Made by a program: the position numbers and the translations under genes | Shown: one piece after another, positions 11,205 through 22,944 of the stretch | Layout of the letters: each line of letters starts with the position of its first letter | Position numbering within the stretch: the stretch's first letter is position 1 | The notes under the pieces: generated by a model | The model's database searches: none | What the model saw: the letters and a program-made list of their open reading frames with translations, nothing else | What the model was told of the DNA's origin: nothing | From: Lichenostomus cassidix | Lineage: Eukaryota > Chordata > Aves > Passeriformes > Meliphagidae | Assembly: GCA_008360975.2 (NCBI GenBank) | Contig: CM039193.1 | Coordinates: 9,104,501 to 9,168,500 of the forward strand | Reading direction: 5' to 3' | Length of the DNA: 64,000 nt

Positions 11205-14200
11205 GCTTGTAACCCATAGCTTAAATCCACCTTGAAATGAAGAGTGAATACATTTCTGTTGTCTTTATGCCCCAGGGAAGTCTGTGTGTGAGAGGAGGAG
11301 GTTAGGAGAGTTCAGGAGTTTGTTGCATGAGACTAGCTGGGAGGCAGATGGGGACCTTTTTTATTCTTTTGTAGTATACTGAGTCTCTGTAAGGGTAGTA
11401 GGTTTGTCTGTGTTAGTATCTTTTCAGGAAAATTTATCTGAAAATGGACCTATCCATGAGGAGAAACAAGATCTGTCATGCACCTGGCTGCTTCTGCATG
11501 GTCAGTAGCAGGAGTACCATAATATTTGCTGCTGTGCTGGCTCTAACAAAGCTCATGGTGTCTCTCCTCATGGATGCCCCCATCAGAGCCCAGGATGCTG
11601 TGGAGCTGGACATGTTGCCTGGTAAATGCTGCTCCTAAATCCTAGGAAGTGGGGTTAAAAATAGACTGGGTTATAGTGTTTCTGGGATCACTGGTGGATG
11701 TGCCCTGCATGGATGGTGGGTGGGGCTGGGGGACAGTGCCTGGGGCCTGGGTTTTCGTATGTGAGTGCCAGCACTGCACCCTGCCCCCAGTTGGCTTGCC
11801 CTGCTTGGTGTTGATGCCTGGCATTTGTTAAGTGCTTGTCCTTCAGTCCTGTGCTACTGAATCCCTTCTGAAGGGATTAATATGGGAGGAAGGGATGCCT
11901 TTGGGCTTGTGGTTGAGATTTGCTGTTGATCTGAGCCAACAGCAGAAAAACGACATTGGAACTGGAGGACACAAGACTGGAATGGAATTTGCTAGCAGAG
12001 CATTCACTTTGCAGACAAGATTAGCTGTTGAGGAGAGTGCAAGCCACATGTCCCAGGATAAATTTCCCAGTAACAGACCTTGCTGAAGGGTCATCAACCT
12101 TGAAGGGACAGTCACTGCTGGTGCCTCCCACCCTTAGCATGGCATGGAAGCAGTTTTTCACTGCTGTTTGGTACCTCCTGCAGAAGACTGCAGCAAATTT
12201 TTCCTTGCTATCCTCTTGAGGGTTTCTTTACTGTTAATTCACTTCCCTCTTTTCAGATTTTTTGGGTGTATAGTGGAGGTTTTTTTGCACAAATCTCAGT
12301 CCCTTGCCACCTTCACATCCTGTCTAAGATTATTTCATAGCATACAAATATCTGCATGGAACAGGGCTGCTGGCTTTTGGGTGATGACTGTATTAGCTGT
12401 GCTGCTGACAGCTCCTTGCATTTTGTGCTGGAGGATCGCTTAAACAATGAAATAAGCCCCTGGGGAAAGAGGTAGGAAGGCCGCTGTTTGATATTTAATG
12501 CTTGACTGCACAAGGAGGGCATGAAAAAAATCAAGCCCGTTGGGAAGGTGCCAGGCACGAGACCCACACAGAAAAGGATGCTGGAGCTGCCTGGGTCATG
12601 TGCTAGCTGCCCCCATTGCTCTGTTGGGTGCTTTTGCAGTGACTGCAAGCATGACCCTCGGGCAATGCTCAGGGAGTGAAATTGCTGTTAACTGCAGCAG
12701 AATGGTCCTCTGGTTCTGGGTTGCCAGGATTTCCTGAGAGATTTGCTTTACCAGATCAGGCTTCTGGGGTGTTAAACACAGCAACCCATGGTAGGTGGTA
12801 TCTGAAATAGCTAATATAGTTATGTCAAGATATATATGTATGTTCATCTGTTGAACCTCTTATCTGGACCAGTGGGTGATGGTCATTCTATACCAGAAAA
12901 TGTATTTCAGAATTAGTGAGTATCCAGAGGATGGGAGAAGAAGAATTAATGACATGGAAAAGCTCTTCTGATGTGAAAGAAAAGACTGGGAACCTCCCCC
13001 AAAAAGGGTTGACAAATAAGAAAATATATCAGGAAATATGTACCGCAGTGGTTAGTCTGGGGAAGGCCAGATGGGACTGTTCAGTTGTTTTATTTTTGGT
13101 CCCTTGTTTCAGTTCTTGATGCCCAGGAGCTGAGATGTGACACTACACAGAGCTGCCACCAGCCTGTTCAGTTCAGTGCATCATCCCTTGCTGTTCTGGG
13201 GGTGAACTTTTTGCAGTAACAGGGATGCTAAGAAATGGCATTGCATTTCTGCATTTCTGTGCACCGTGTCATCTTTGTCTTTCCCCTTTTAATGATATCT
13301 GTAACAAGGAAGGAAGGACAGAGCTTTTTGCTCCAAACAGGGAAGAAGGCCTGGATGGCTTCCTCGATCAGCAGCATGAAAGACATAAAGGTTTTCATCC
13401 TTCAGAGCCTGGTAAACCTTCCATGAAAATCAGTGAAATGGCTTCAGGTGACAGACATGCGATAGCAGGTCAAGCTTGACATCTGTGGCTGAGAGGTTCA
13501 CAACAGTGTTCAATCCATTAGCTGATCCATGCCTGGGCCCATGTCTCATATATCCCTTAGATCACCCACTGGCAGAAAACGATCTCTGTGCTCTTTGTTT
13601 TTTCCTACTTACGTAGTTTTGGTTTTTTTTCTGCATGGTGGTAAATGAATCTCTTTCTAGGAGAGGAAAAGACTTCAGCATAGTAAGGAGTGTGCTGCAA
13701 ACTAAACATTATTGGGAGTAACTTCCTAGGACTGGCAGGTTTATCATTACTGAACGTTTAGACTGACAAAAGAGCCAGCTACTGAGCCATGCTGCGTGTG
13801 GCTAAAAAGTGCATCATTGCTGCTGTCTTTCTGCACACCTGATCTTGCATAGTGTTGGGCAGAGACAGAAATAACATTTTCATGGTAAGCTCATTTCAAA
13901 ATATCCAGGTACTAGTTTTGCTTTAAATTACAAAATAAAAAAAGAGTAGAAAATAAATATGGAAGCGTGACTTCTAATGTAAATATGTGTGTGTAAATAC
14001 TAGGCTGTTATGTTTAAACTGAATTGAATCTACCTAGCATGCTGAGTCTAATTTCTAACATTGCTTGCTTCCCAGTATTTCTGTTGTGTCCTATTACCAA
14101 CAAATTCTTCAAAGCAGTGGGGATGCATGTTATGGGTAGGATGCAAGGAGGTTTTGCTGTTTTTATGATATGGAGGCAGGTTTTGGCTGGAGTCGTTTAC

Positions 14201-15425
14201 TGTGGTATGGAAACTCATTCTTTCCTAAACTGCTGTCCTCAGACTGTGAGTTTTCTCTTTCTTCCCTTCTACAGAGCTTGGGCTTGGAAGTGTCTCCTCA
14301 CTGAAATAAAAGGTGATCTTGAGACTTTATGGCAGGCTCATCATTTCTCAGAGTATGACTCTGCTGTAATAGTCATCAAAACACTAAGGAAAATGTGGCA
14401 GCTTTATTTTACTTTAACTCCTGCTAGTCACTGAACTGTAATCCTAGTTTACAGCAGTGTAAAAAGTGTCATTAAGCTGATCATAAATCACTTGGTTTGC
14501 TGGGAAAGCTCTTAGGACCATTCTGGTCCCACAGAAGAGGTGCTTGGTTTGTGATGACAAGTTTAAATGCAGCTGTGATAAAAACATTACCCAGTGCAGT
14601 GTAAGCAAGATGTTGGTATTGGCTGGGAGGGGTCAGTCCTGGCAAACCTGGAGCTGAAAAGAAGCAATTTAGTCAAAGTGGATGTGTTTATGAATCCCTG
14701 CTGGGCTTTGCTGTTTCTGTGATGACTTCTGCCAGGAGGGGTTTAGCTCACCTGGTGCTGCCTGGGATGGAGTGGAGTGCTTCAGTGGCCACTTGACTTT
14801 TTCCATGTACAGAACTCCATTTCTACCCTCCTATCACTCTATTTTTGGTAAAGAATAAGATGTTTCAGGTGTAAGCTGAAGATGTGCAGAGTTCACCACA
14901 TCTCCTGGAGCTGCTGCTGCAGGACTGATCAGTGCTGTGCAACAGGCCTGTCTTGTTACCTGTCACCTGTGTGTGACCCCTGTTGTACTGAAAATCTAAG
15001 TGCTAAAAGCTTCCAGTTAGACAAATATGTGTGTTCAGAACTGGGAGTTAATTTGAAGTAGATTATTTAATGCTCACAAATTCACAGCCTTTTAAAATTG
15101 TCCTAACAAATACTAGTGCTCTACCCATTCAGGCTGCTGCTGTATAGGGAGTGATTTGTGACCCCCAGCCTGTGTGCCTGGCTCAGAAATGGCAGCTGCT
15201 TGCTGAGTGCTGTTGGGCAAACATGTCTGAAGATCATGAATTAAGTAAATCATGTGTGGATTAAAACAACTTCAGGATGTGGAGGAAATGGAGGCTTTGT
15301 TTTTGTTTTTCTTTTCCCCTCACAGCTCAAGTCTATTAGACAGGGCTGCTGGAGTGCTTGACACTTTGCTTTCATCCCACAAGTTCATCTTTCTATGTGC
15401 CTGAGTTACTTTGCTTCATTTAAAA
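11205..15425. other. Unique noncoding stretch
   Basis: No gene is supported. The stretch holds a G-quadruplex candidate at 11718-11751. A small AT-rich block near 12440-12540 could be conserved noncoding DNA, but I see no decisive signal. The 136-codon frame at 14024-14434 has no recognisable domain. Confidence 0.5.
11718..11751 (+). other. G-quadruplex candidate
   Basis: Five G runs follow each other: GGG (11718), GGGG (11722), GGGGG (11728), GGGG (11742) and GGG (11749), with loops of 1, 2, 9 and 3 bases. One loop exceeds the usual 7-base limit, so this is an extended rather than canonical motif on the plus strand. Confidence 0.55.
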
Positions 15426-15659
15426 TGGGTCTTCAAATCGGTTTTTGCTAAATTGCTGCAAAATCCTGTGTGGATGCTCTTCAGTTGATTTAATCTTGGT
15501 TTATGTTGATTTAGTTTCTTGCCAACTTTTGCTAAATCCATTTGAGACAGAGTTAAATCAACTTATGAGTGTCCTTGCAATTTAATTAAATCGACTGATG
15601 TAGCTAATGTAACTGATTGTAATTAAACGCAAGCAGCTTTTATATAAAGACAAGCCCTG
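15426..15659. repeat. AT-rich element with repeated and inverted GTTGATTTA motifs
   Basis: The motif GTTGATTTA occurs at 15484-15492 and 15505-15513. Its inverse TAAATCAAC follows at 15554-15562, with a variant TAAATCGAC at 15587-15595. The inverted pair is perfect over 11 bases (15483-15493 against 15553-15563). The block starts near tcaaatcggtttttgctaaa and ends near ataaagacaagccctga. Both ends remind me of a family of old interspersed repeats in sauropsid genomes built from TTTAAATCGATTT-like units, probably DNA-transposon derived. That recognition is from memory. A homeodomain-site-rich conserved element is the alternative. Confidence 0.45.
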
Positions 15660-15691
15660 AGGGGCTTCAGGAAATCCCATCTCATGTTCCC

Positions 15692-15748
15692 ATTAGCCCG
15701 TAAAAGGAGTTTGCTCACAGTTTACCATCTATGCCTCTGGTCCTTGTC
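15692..15748 (+). repeat. Copy A of a 57-bp direct repeat
   Basis: Aligns without gaps to 16593-16649 with 49 of 57 bases identical. The shared core includes gtttgctcacag or ggttgctcacag and a tgcctctg.tccttgtc end. I do not recognise the sequence as a known repeat family. Confidence 0.8.
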
Positions 15749-16009
15749 CCAGAGGAGAGCTTTGCTGTGTTGGGCTGTCTTGCACTTACAATAAACGCCA
15801 TCCCTTGTGTCTCTGCCCCACTGCTGCCATCCCTTCCTTGGGTGACCATGTGCCCACAGCCCTGTGGAGAATGGCACTGGCTTGCTTGCTGCCCTAGATG
15901 AAGAGTAACCTGCTCAGGTGGTCATCATGAAATCAGTAGTTCTGAATACTGACTTCTGCTTAGAAATGCATTGTTTTTTCTTCTCTGCCTCAAACTGGAG
16001 GCACTGGTC

Positions 16010-16029
16010 TGTAATGATGTAATCTTCCA
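16010..16029 (+). repeat. 20-base string shared with 19671-19690
   Basis: The string tgtaatgatgtaatcttcca is identical in both places, in the same orientation, and the flanks do not align. It may be the remnant of an old duplicated or interspersed element. Confidence 0.7.
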
Positions 16030-16592
16030 AAAAACGTCCAGCTCCTGTGCCCTGAAGGCTGCTTGTTGATCTCCAGCAAGGAACCTTGCTATTTAAGGGA
16101 GCAAGGATTCTGTGTTAACATGAATTTCTCTGGTTTTGAGTGATTGAAGAGAGGACCAGATGGGAGAGCAGTCAGAGCAGGCTGTAGCATCTTCCCCCTT
16201 TCCCCCCCGGCATTGTGTGGACTCTCTGCAGTGACAGCAGCAAAAGCAAAGACAAAGAGTATCCTTCTTCTTCCACCCCCTGCTACTAATGTCCTCAAAA
16301 GACTGAGTAGCAGAGGATGAGCAGGGGAGGTACCATTTGTGACCATGCAAGCTTCTAATTTTCTATTTTTTTCCCCTGCTTCATTTCTAGCTCAGTTCAC
16401 ATATTAAGAAAACATTAATAGCCTCTGATGATAGTTTCATGCTCTGTTTGCATTCTTCCTAATGGGAGTGCTCCCTCAATGAGCTGAGGTGCCATGTGCA
16501 GACATGCTGCTCAGTGACAAGCCCACAAACAAAGAGAGAAACCCACAGGGACTTGTGGGGCTGTTCATGCCCTGGTGCTCAAGGCTGATTGC

Positions 16593-16649
16593 ATGAGCCC
16601 CTAAAAGGAGGTTGCTCACAGTTCATTATCTCTGCCTCTGATCCTTGTC
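16593..16649 (+). repeat. Copy B of a 57-bp direct repeat
   Basis: Second copy of the unit at 15692-15748, starting 901 bp downstream in the same orientation. Eight substitutions and no indel separate the two copies. Similarity fades quickly outside the 57 bases. Confidence 0.8.
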
Positions 16650-19600
16650 TTTAAGGGACTTGAGAAATCATCTTTGGGCCCTGGGGACCTGCACTGGGTT
16701 CTTGCATTGCCTCTGCTGCCAGATGTGCAGATGGAGATTCTTTTTCAAGGGACATCAAACCTTCAGGGGGTCCACCTTACCAAGGGCTTCTAGGTTCCTT
16801 TATTCCTCTGTTCTCTGCCTCTCCTTTCAGCCTGGAGCAACCCTGAATCTTTGTTGTACCCTATTATCTCTCTTTGCAGCTGTGCCATGCCTGCAAGCGC
16901 AGTTGGAGAGTGGCACTTGGGCTTAGCGAGCTGAGCAAAGTCATCAGCCCAAGAGGCAACAAAAGAGGAAAGTGGCCAAGGAGAAGCCCAGTGTGCAGGA
17001 GGTTCTGAGGTGTATCCATGGCTAAGGAATAAGAACTCAAATCAGGTGGTGAGGTGGGAGCCAGCAGAACTTCAAGAGCATCAATGGGAGGGGATTTGTG
17101 GACATAAAGGGAAGTGACCAGCTTAAAAAAAATAAAATAGCTTCTTTGTGTGATTATTTGTAGAGGGATGTGGTGGGCATGCCAAAACCAGTTTTTCTAT
17201 GATGCAGTTACTGGTGGAAACTGAGGTCATCCTTAAAACAGCTGATTGTTAAATCTTAGCTGTCTGAAGGCTGATAAGTTCCAAATCTTGGACCAGTGTG
17301 TCAGAAGAGACAGGGCAGCCTTTGACTTGACATATTACAAGAAAGTGTTGGAAATGGGCCAGACTGGATGGCTGAAGTGAAGCTGACATCTTGCAGAATA
17401 GCTGAGGAAAGCTGAGTAAGAAAGAGGTGAACCAAGGAATCTGCAGACACGAGGCTACTGAAAGCCTTTGGGAGTGACAGAGGGAAGATACCCTGAAAGG
17501 CACTGAAGGTAACAGTGAGTGTGATACAACCTTTATCTGTGGAAGTTGAGTGGGGAAAAAAATCTTAAGGGAGAGCCCAGATGTTCATCGGGATGTTAGG
17601 TGGAGCAGATAAAACCGTTTGCACCTAAAAATAGATTTTGCTTCTGGAAATGCTATAGCAAAGAATGAGTGAATTCAAAACACTGGATTTTGTTCATTTG
17701 TTCAAAATCCAATTTGGTGTGCTCTGCTCGCCCTTAAAGATGCATTTAGATTTTTAATGAGTGAAAAAATTTGGAAAGTGATTTTGATTATTTTGATGTT
17801 GTTGAAATAGAAGTACTTGCAGAGAAGTTAATGAAGGAGAGAAAAAAAGGGTATTTATAACATTTCTCAGCCCTCTCTCTAGCACCAGGGAGTGTTTTTG
17901 TACAGCAGGATCACAACTGTGTTGCCAACCACCAGCAAGGCAGAGGAAAGAAGCAGAGCAGAGATGGTGGGGCATGAGAAGAGAATGTGCCATGTGCACT
18001 ACGTACCTGTGTGAGGTATATGTAGCACCTATATGCAAGTCACAAGTGTGCTTAAATGATGAAAACAGCATGTGAATGCTATAAACAGGGAAAAAGCAGG
18101 GGATCTGATGGTGGTGGGAATGTTCTGTGAGGTATTCTGAGCATTTAGGGAAAAATCACCTATAGTAGGTTCAGCCCAGAGAAAAATAGGTGGGGAGAGA
18201 GGGAGGAGATTAAAAACCTCCAGCAGTGAGTGCAGAGCCTGCTGAATGTGAGTGTAAAACATATGGGTGTTATCTAACTCTTTTAATTGAACTTCTCCTG
18301 CATTTTGAAGATTTAACTCCCTGAGGTTTTTGTTGCTGTTTTGTTTAGCAGAAACCCCCCAGAAAACCAACAACATTGGTTTGCCACAAAAGAGCCCTCC
18401 ACAAGTGAGTTTCCTTGGAATGGTGGGCCAAGATGTTCTAATGGGTGGGGGAAAAGAAATTTTAAGCTCAGAACTATAATCTTGCATGAGAAGGAAATAG
18501 TTTGGGTTTATTTTTTCAGTTTAAAAAAGTCTTTACAACACCCTCTTGTCACTGTAAGTGTATCTTTAATTATGTGGAAAACATGGTTCTATCCTGTGGA
18601 GGAAAATATCAGGGAACTCACTGATTGCATTTTAAGGAGTGCACTCAATAGATAATTCCTATTTCAGCTGTGAAGATGTGGAGCAGGAAGGGAGAAAAGG
18701 ATGGAGAGGTTGGACCATCGAAAAAAAGAAATGGAGGGAAAAATGAGGCATAAAGTAACTTCTACTGGTACAGTATTTAGTTTATTTTTTTATCCTACTG
18801 TATTTTCCAGGAGGAGTTCTCTGCTGAAATGGCTTTGAGGAGAGGGATAGGATTTGAGCTTTCAATACTGACATTAATGTAGTTAGCAACTCTGCATTTC
18901 ATAAAGAAATGGTTGAAAGAAAGAAGTGAATAAAACCACTAACATTGACCTGGCTGTGTGTGAACCAGTCATCTGCGGCTGCACAGCAAACATTCAGCGT
19001 GAACCTGAGCTTATTTGTAAAAATTATCCCTTGGGATCTTGTATTAAAACTCTTAAAACAATATTTTAAATTCTTTCAGTTGCAAATGAATCAGTTTGGA
19101 TTGGGGAGGGCAGGGACACTTGATAGCCTGGAGATGGGATCCTGAGAGCAATGAGGCCCTTTCTCCTGCCTTTATCTGTGGGTTGCTAATGGCAGGAAGG
19201 AAGGGGAATGTGGAGTGTTAATAAGTATCTTACTCAGGGATATGCAAAACATGAATTCCCAAATAGGGCAGGAAATGGATCACAAATCCAATACATGCAC
19301 AAAGTGAGCATACCCATGCAGGAAGGAAGCCACGTGGTCATGCAAGAGGAATTGGGTGGGCTTTGAAATGTAATTTCATTTCATTAAACTTCAGTGTTTT
19401 TCAGGTTCTCTTTCTCAGGCACACAGATCCTGCCGCAAGCATCCTTGTGTTTTGCTGCTTGGTAGACTATGAAATATACTTAGTCACAGTGCTCTGTCTC
19501 TGACCACAGAATCACTCTGATCTCTCACTAATAATTGTTGTTATTAATTTTTTTTAACTTGACCTCCACATTCCCTGTGGAGCAGATGCAAATATATATT

Positions 19601-20120
19601 CCCAGCACAGCTGTGACATTGCTGGGCAGTAATTTGCTTCCTCGCTCTATGCTCCCAAGACTCATAAGGATGTAATGATGTAATCTTCCATAAGGCTGGT
19701 TTTAAAACTACAGCAAAAGGCATGGGAGATCTGTCCAGTGTCTTTAGAGGAAGGTCTTGCTCCTCCATGGAGTGCTGGCTACAGGATGCTGTTGGATTTG
19801 ATGGGGACTGAGCACTGTAGAAACTGAGGCACAGACACTGTGTGAGTGCTGGTTGGTGGTGGTTTTGAGGTGTACAGTGACATTCCAAAGGGAAACACCA
19901 ACCTCCGGAGAAGGCGCCCGAGGACCAACCTCCCTAGTTAATTGGACATGGCTTTTCTCTTAAAGTGGTCCTTGCAACACACTCTGTCCCACAGGCAGTG
20001 TTCTGAATTTAATTTTATTACTGTTATATTGCCTCCAGAGAAGAGCAGAGGGAATTTCTGGAGGCTGTAAGGAAGTGTGGAGTTGGTTTGGCCACAAGTA
20101 GTACTCAGTGTGGTGTGGCG
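16650..20120. other. Unique noncoding stretch
   Basis: No gene is supported. The 152-codon minus-strand frame at 18029-18487 shows no domain. Purine-rich plus-strand sequence at about 17250-17560 and 18700-18760 is not recognised as a repeat. A 20-base string at 19671-19690 is identical to 16010-16029. Confidence 0.5.
19671..19690 (+). repeat. 20-base string shared with 16010-16029
   Basis: Second exact copy of the 20-mer described at 16010, 3661 bases downstream. Confidence 0.7.
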
Positions 20121-20129
20121 AACTTACTG

Positions 20130-20520
20130 CACAGAAGCACCTGTTTTTAATTAATCTTTTGAACTAATTTGGTTCTAGCAAACCAATTCCATTAACAGGC
20201 TAAGCAGAATGACAGGCACAGCTGCTATAATTCCTGGTTACGCTTCTAGTTAAAACAAAATCCTCTTTGCATCACGAAACACTAATCTCATGTGTTCATT
20301 ATGAAGTCTTTGGTAGTTGGGTATATCCAAATGTTTCACATGTGTTTTTCATAATTTTTCCCCTCCCTACTATATGAACAAAGTATGTAAATGATGAGAT
20401 GACTTCTCCCCGGAGGAACAGAGCTAATTGGTGCATTAATGTTCCTGATATAAATCAAATTGAAGTCTCCTGCTATGCCTAGCTATATAGGGTAGACTTA
20501 CATACTAGTTTTAATGTCCT
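20130..20520. promoter_or_regulatory. Candidate conserved noncoding element (enhancer-like)
   Basis: This AT-rich, non-repetitive stretch is dense in short sites typical of developmental enhancers. It contains TTAATTAAT near 20149, TAATTG at 20425-20430 followed closely by GCATTAATG, and a TTTGCAT octamer-like site near 20267. It lacks the drifting G/T-rich look of its surroundings. Only cross-species alignment could confirm conservation. Confidence 0.3.
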
Positions 20521-20742
20521 TTGGGATTTCAGTTGGTTTTGTTGCTCACTTACCAGCCAGACCTGTGTTCAAATGGTCAATTGCTGTCTTCAGAGAACTC
20601 AAATGTGCTTGAATTATAGTCTCAGCTACTAAGAAAAAGATATTGTGCCAGACCATCTACCTCAGGGATCTGATCTCTGCTAGTACAAAGGGATGGCCAG
20701 AGAAAAGGGAGAATGTCAATGTGTACACTGGGGGCTTGTTTC

Positions 20743-20778
20743 TTGTGCGTAGCCTTCCCCTTGTGTGCAGCCTTCCCC
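20743..20778 (+). repeat. Tandem duplication of an 18-bp unit
   Basis: Two adjacent copies, ttgtgcgtagccttcccc and ttgtgtgcagccttcccc, differ at two positions. Confidence 0.9.
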
Positions 20779-22940
20779 TTGCTCCTGCCTCCCAGGCTGG
20801 GTGTCTTGCTCCTTGAGAACTGGCTGCAAGTTGGTGATGCTCTATTGAAACCTGCCTGTGTTTTTGGCCTCCCCTCTCTTTCAGCTGTGAGTTCCACAAT
20901 GCAGCTGTAAAACTGTCAAAGAAGAACAGTCCAGCTCCATTTAGTTTAAATGGCAGGCTCTTGTGTGTGCCCTACATCACCAGGGTACCCATGTCTCCAG
21001 CTAAAGGGCCAAATGCTTAGGGAGGATGGAGATATTGCAATGCTGGGGCATGAATGATCAAGTTGTGCAGTAGTCAAAATATGAAACCCAAGGAGCCAAG
21101 AGGGGGAATGTAGGTTCGAACCTGATTTGTGATCCAACACCCAGCTTTTGAAGGAGTCCTTCCTGCTTGTCATACTTGCCACGTGCCTGTGCAGGGATAT
21201 GTTGTGTGCTGCTGCCCTTCGGAGATTTGCAGCTTACCCTCGAGATCTGACATTGCTCATTTCCAAAGTGCTGGTTTTCCAAACTGGATTTATCACTAAG
21301 AAACAGCTGAGGTTTCATGGATTAGACTCAAATCATCCACCCTGAGAGACAGTGTTAGAAGGAGGGGGGTGCTGGCATGGGCTGCATTTCCTCCCTCCTG
21401 GAGCAAGTGGGAAGCAGGGGCCAGGAGGGAGCGCAGGTTCTCTCCTGAGCCCAACCTGTGTGCTGCCTTTTATCTATGCTGCAGTATTATCACCCAAGTC
21501 CTTTCCTGTAAGTGGCCTTCTCCTGGGATGTCATATCTTGCTTCATCACTGTAAGGAAGTTGTAAAGCTTTCTGGTCTTGTTAGCAGCTGCACCATTTCC
21601 TGGTGTGCTGACTTGGGGTCTAGCAGATGAAACATCCCAGCTCCCTGCTGTCAGGGTTGACTGGCTGGGGTCATGCCATAGGGGTTTCATGTCCAAAAGC
21701 TGTAATTTACCTTCAGATGGGATGCTCTTGTGAACTTCTCCAGTTTCCTTGTGTATTTTTACAATGCATAAAAACCCATTAGAGCCCCGATGTGCATCTG
21801 GGGTCTCTTACCCTACAAACATAGAGTAAAAAGGTATTGTTAAACTCTTGGAAAGGCACTGGCTTGCAATGCTGGGGCGACAGCTGCTTGTATGCCCTTA
21901 GGGACATGATACAGCTCTGTCTGTGTGGGTCCTATTGCCTGCTGCTACATATGTGGGGCAGCTCTTGCAGTCAGTGAGCAAGCTGGCATTTGTCTCAGAC
22001 TTACGCTGTACACAGATGTAAAGAAATGGGCTCTTGATTTTTGTAGAAATGATGTTTTCCATGAAACAGAACAAGGGAAGAGGGAAATCTAAGTCACTGA
22101 GATAATTTTGAAACTGACTGGCCCACTGTGAGATTTTGCTGAATGATTTGAGAAGTGACGTTCAGCTCAGTTTATCAGCTTAGCTTAGTTAGGAAGAACA
22201 AGAAATTAGAGAGTGATGGAGGCCAACCTTCAGAGACCAGCTTTGTCAGAGAAGGCAGCTGCCAAGCAGAGCTTTATGTGACTCGTGCGCAGTGGAGCAA
22301 GACTGGAAATCCTTACGGCTCCAGCTTGCAGTAGCTTGCTGCAGATAAACAAACACACAAGCTGCTGCCGACCACATCCATCCTCTAGTGTAGGTGAGTG
22401 TCTGCAGGCACACACACACCCTCTCAGTAAGCACATCCATATCTCAGCTTTCCCACCTGAGGTAGCTCCAAACCTGCTCCAGAAAGATAAACAGTGGATA
22501 AACCGCTGCTGTGATTGCTCCCCATCTGGGATTAGCTTCTGCTGTGTTAGAGAGGCAGGTGTCCAAGCCAAAAGCTGCTGGGCATTTGTGATGGCAGTGT
22601 CAGGAGGTGAGTGCAAGCAGCTGCAGCACCCCTGCAAAGGGAATGTTGCACCCAGCTTGATCAGCCCTCAGGTCACAGGGCTGCATTCTGTCTATGGAAC
22701 ACGTCTGTTGTCTTTCACATTGCTCTCACTCTGACAGTGCAGATTGTGAAATATGTGGGTGGTCTGCAGGTATCAAAGATGATATTGAGTCTGCTCTTTT
22801 TATGGTTAAAAATCCAGGGGCACTTTTCTCTAGGAAAAAAACAAGGTATCCAATGGAGTTAGGCCAGCAGCATACTTGCCATAGCAGGCTGATTGTAAAA
22901 TGTTTACTTCTCTGTGAATAAACCCTTGATACCTCATTTC
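20779..22940. other. Unique noncoding stretch
   Basis: No gene is supported. Overlapping frames on both strands at about 22230-22734 (up to 149 codons) have no recognisable domain. A donor-like GAG/GTGAGTGC lies at about 22605, but no matching acceptor and exon could be built. Confidence 0.5.
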
Positions 22941-22944
22941 ACTG

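Noticed and set aside
16940..17560. Purine-rich stretch that looked like possible retroelement coding sequence
   Set aside because: No ordered motifs of reverse transcriptase, integrase or gag could be found in any frame on either strand.
19820..19835. gaaactgaggcacaga, identical to a MIR sub-string
   Set aside because: The flanking blocks expected in MIR (cagatgag before, gttaagt after) are absent, so this is too short to call.
21112..21124. tRNA B-box-like GGTTCGAACCT
   Set aside because: No A box at the proper distance upstream and no cloverleaf could be drawn around it.
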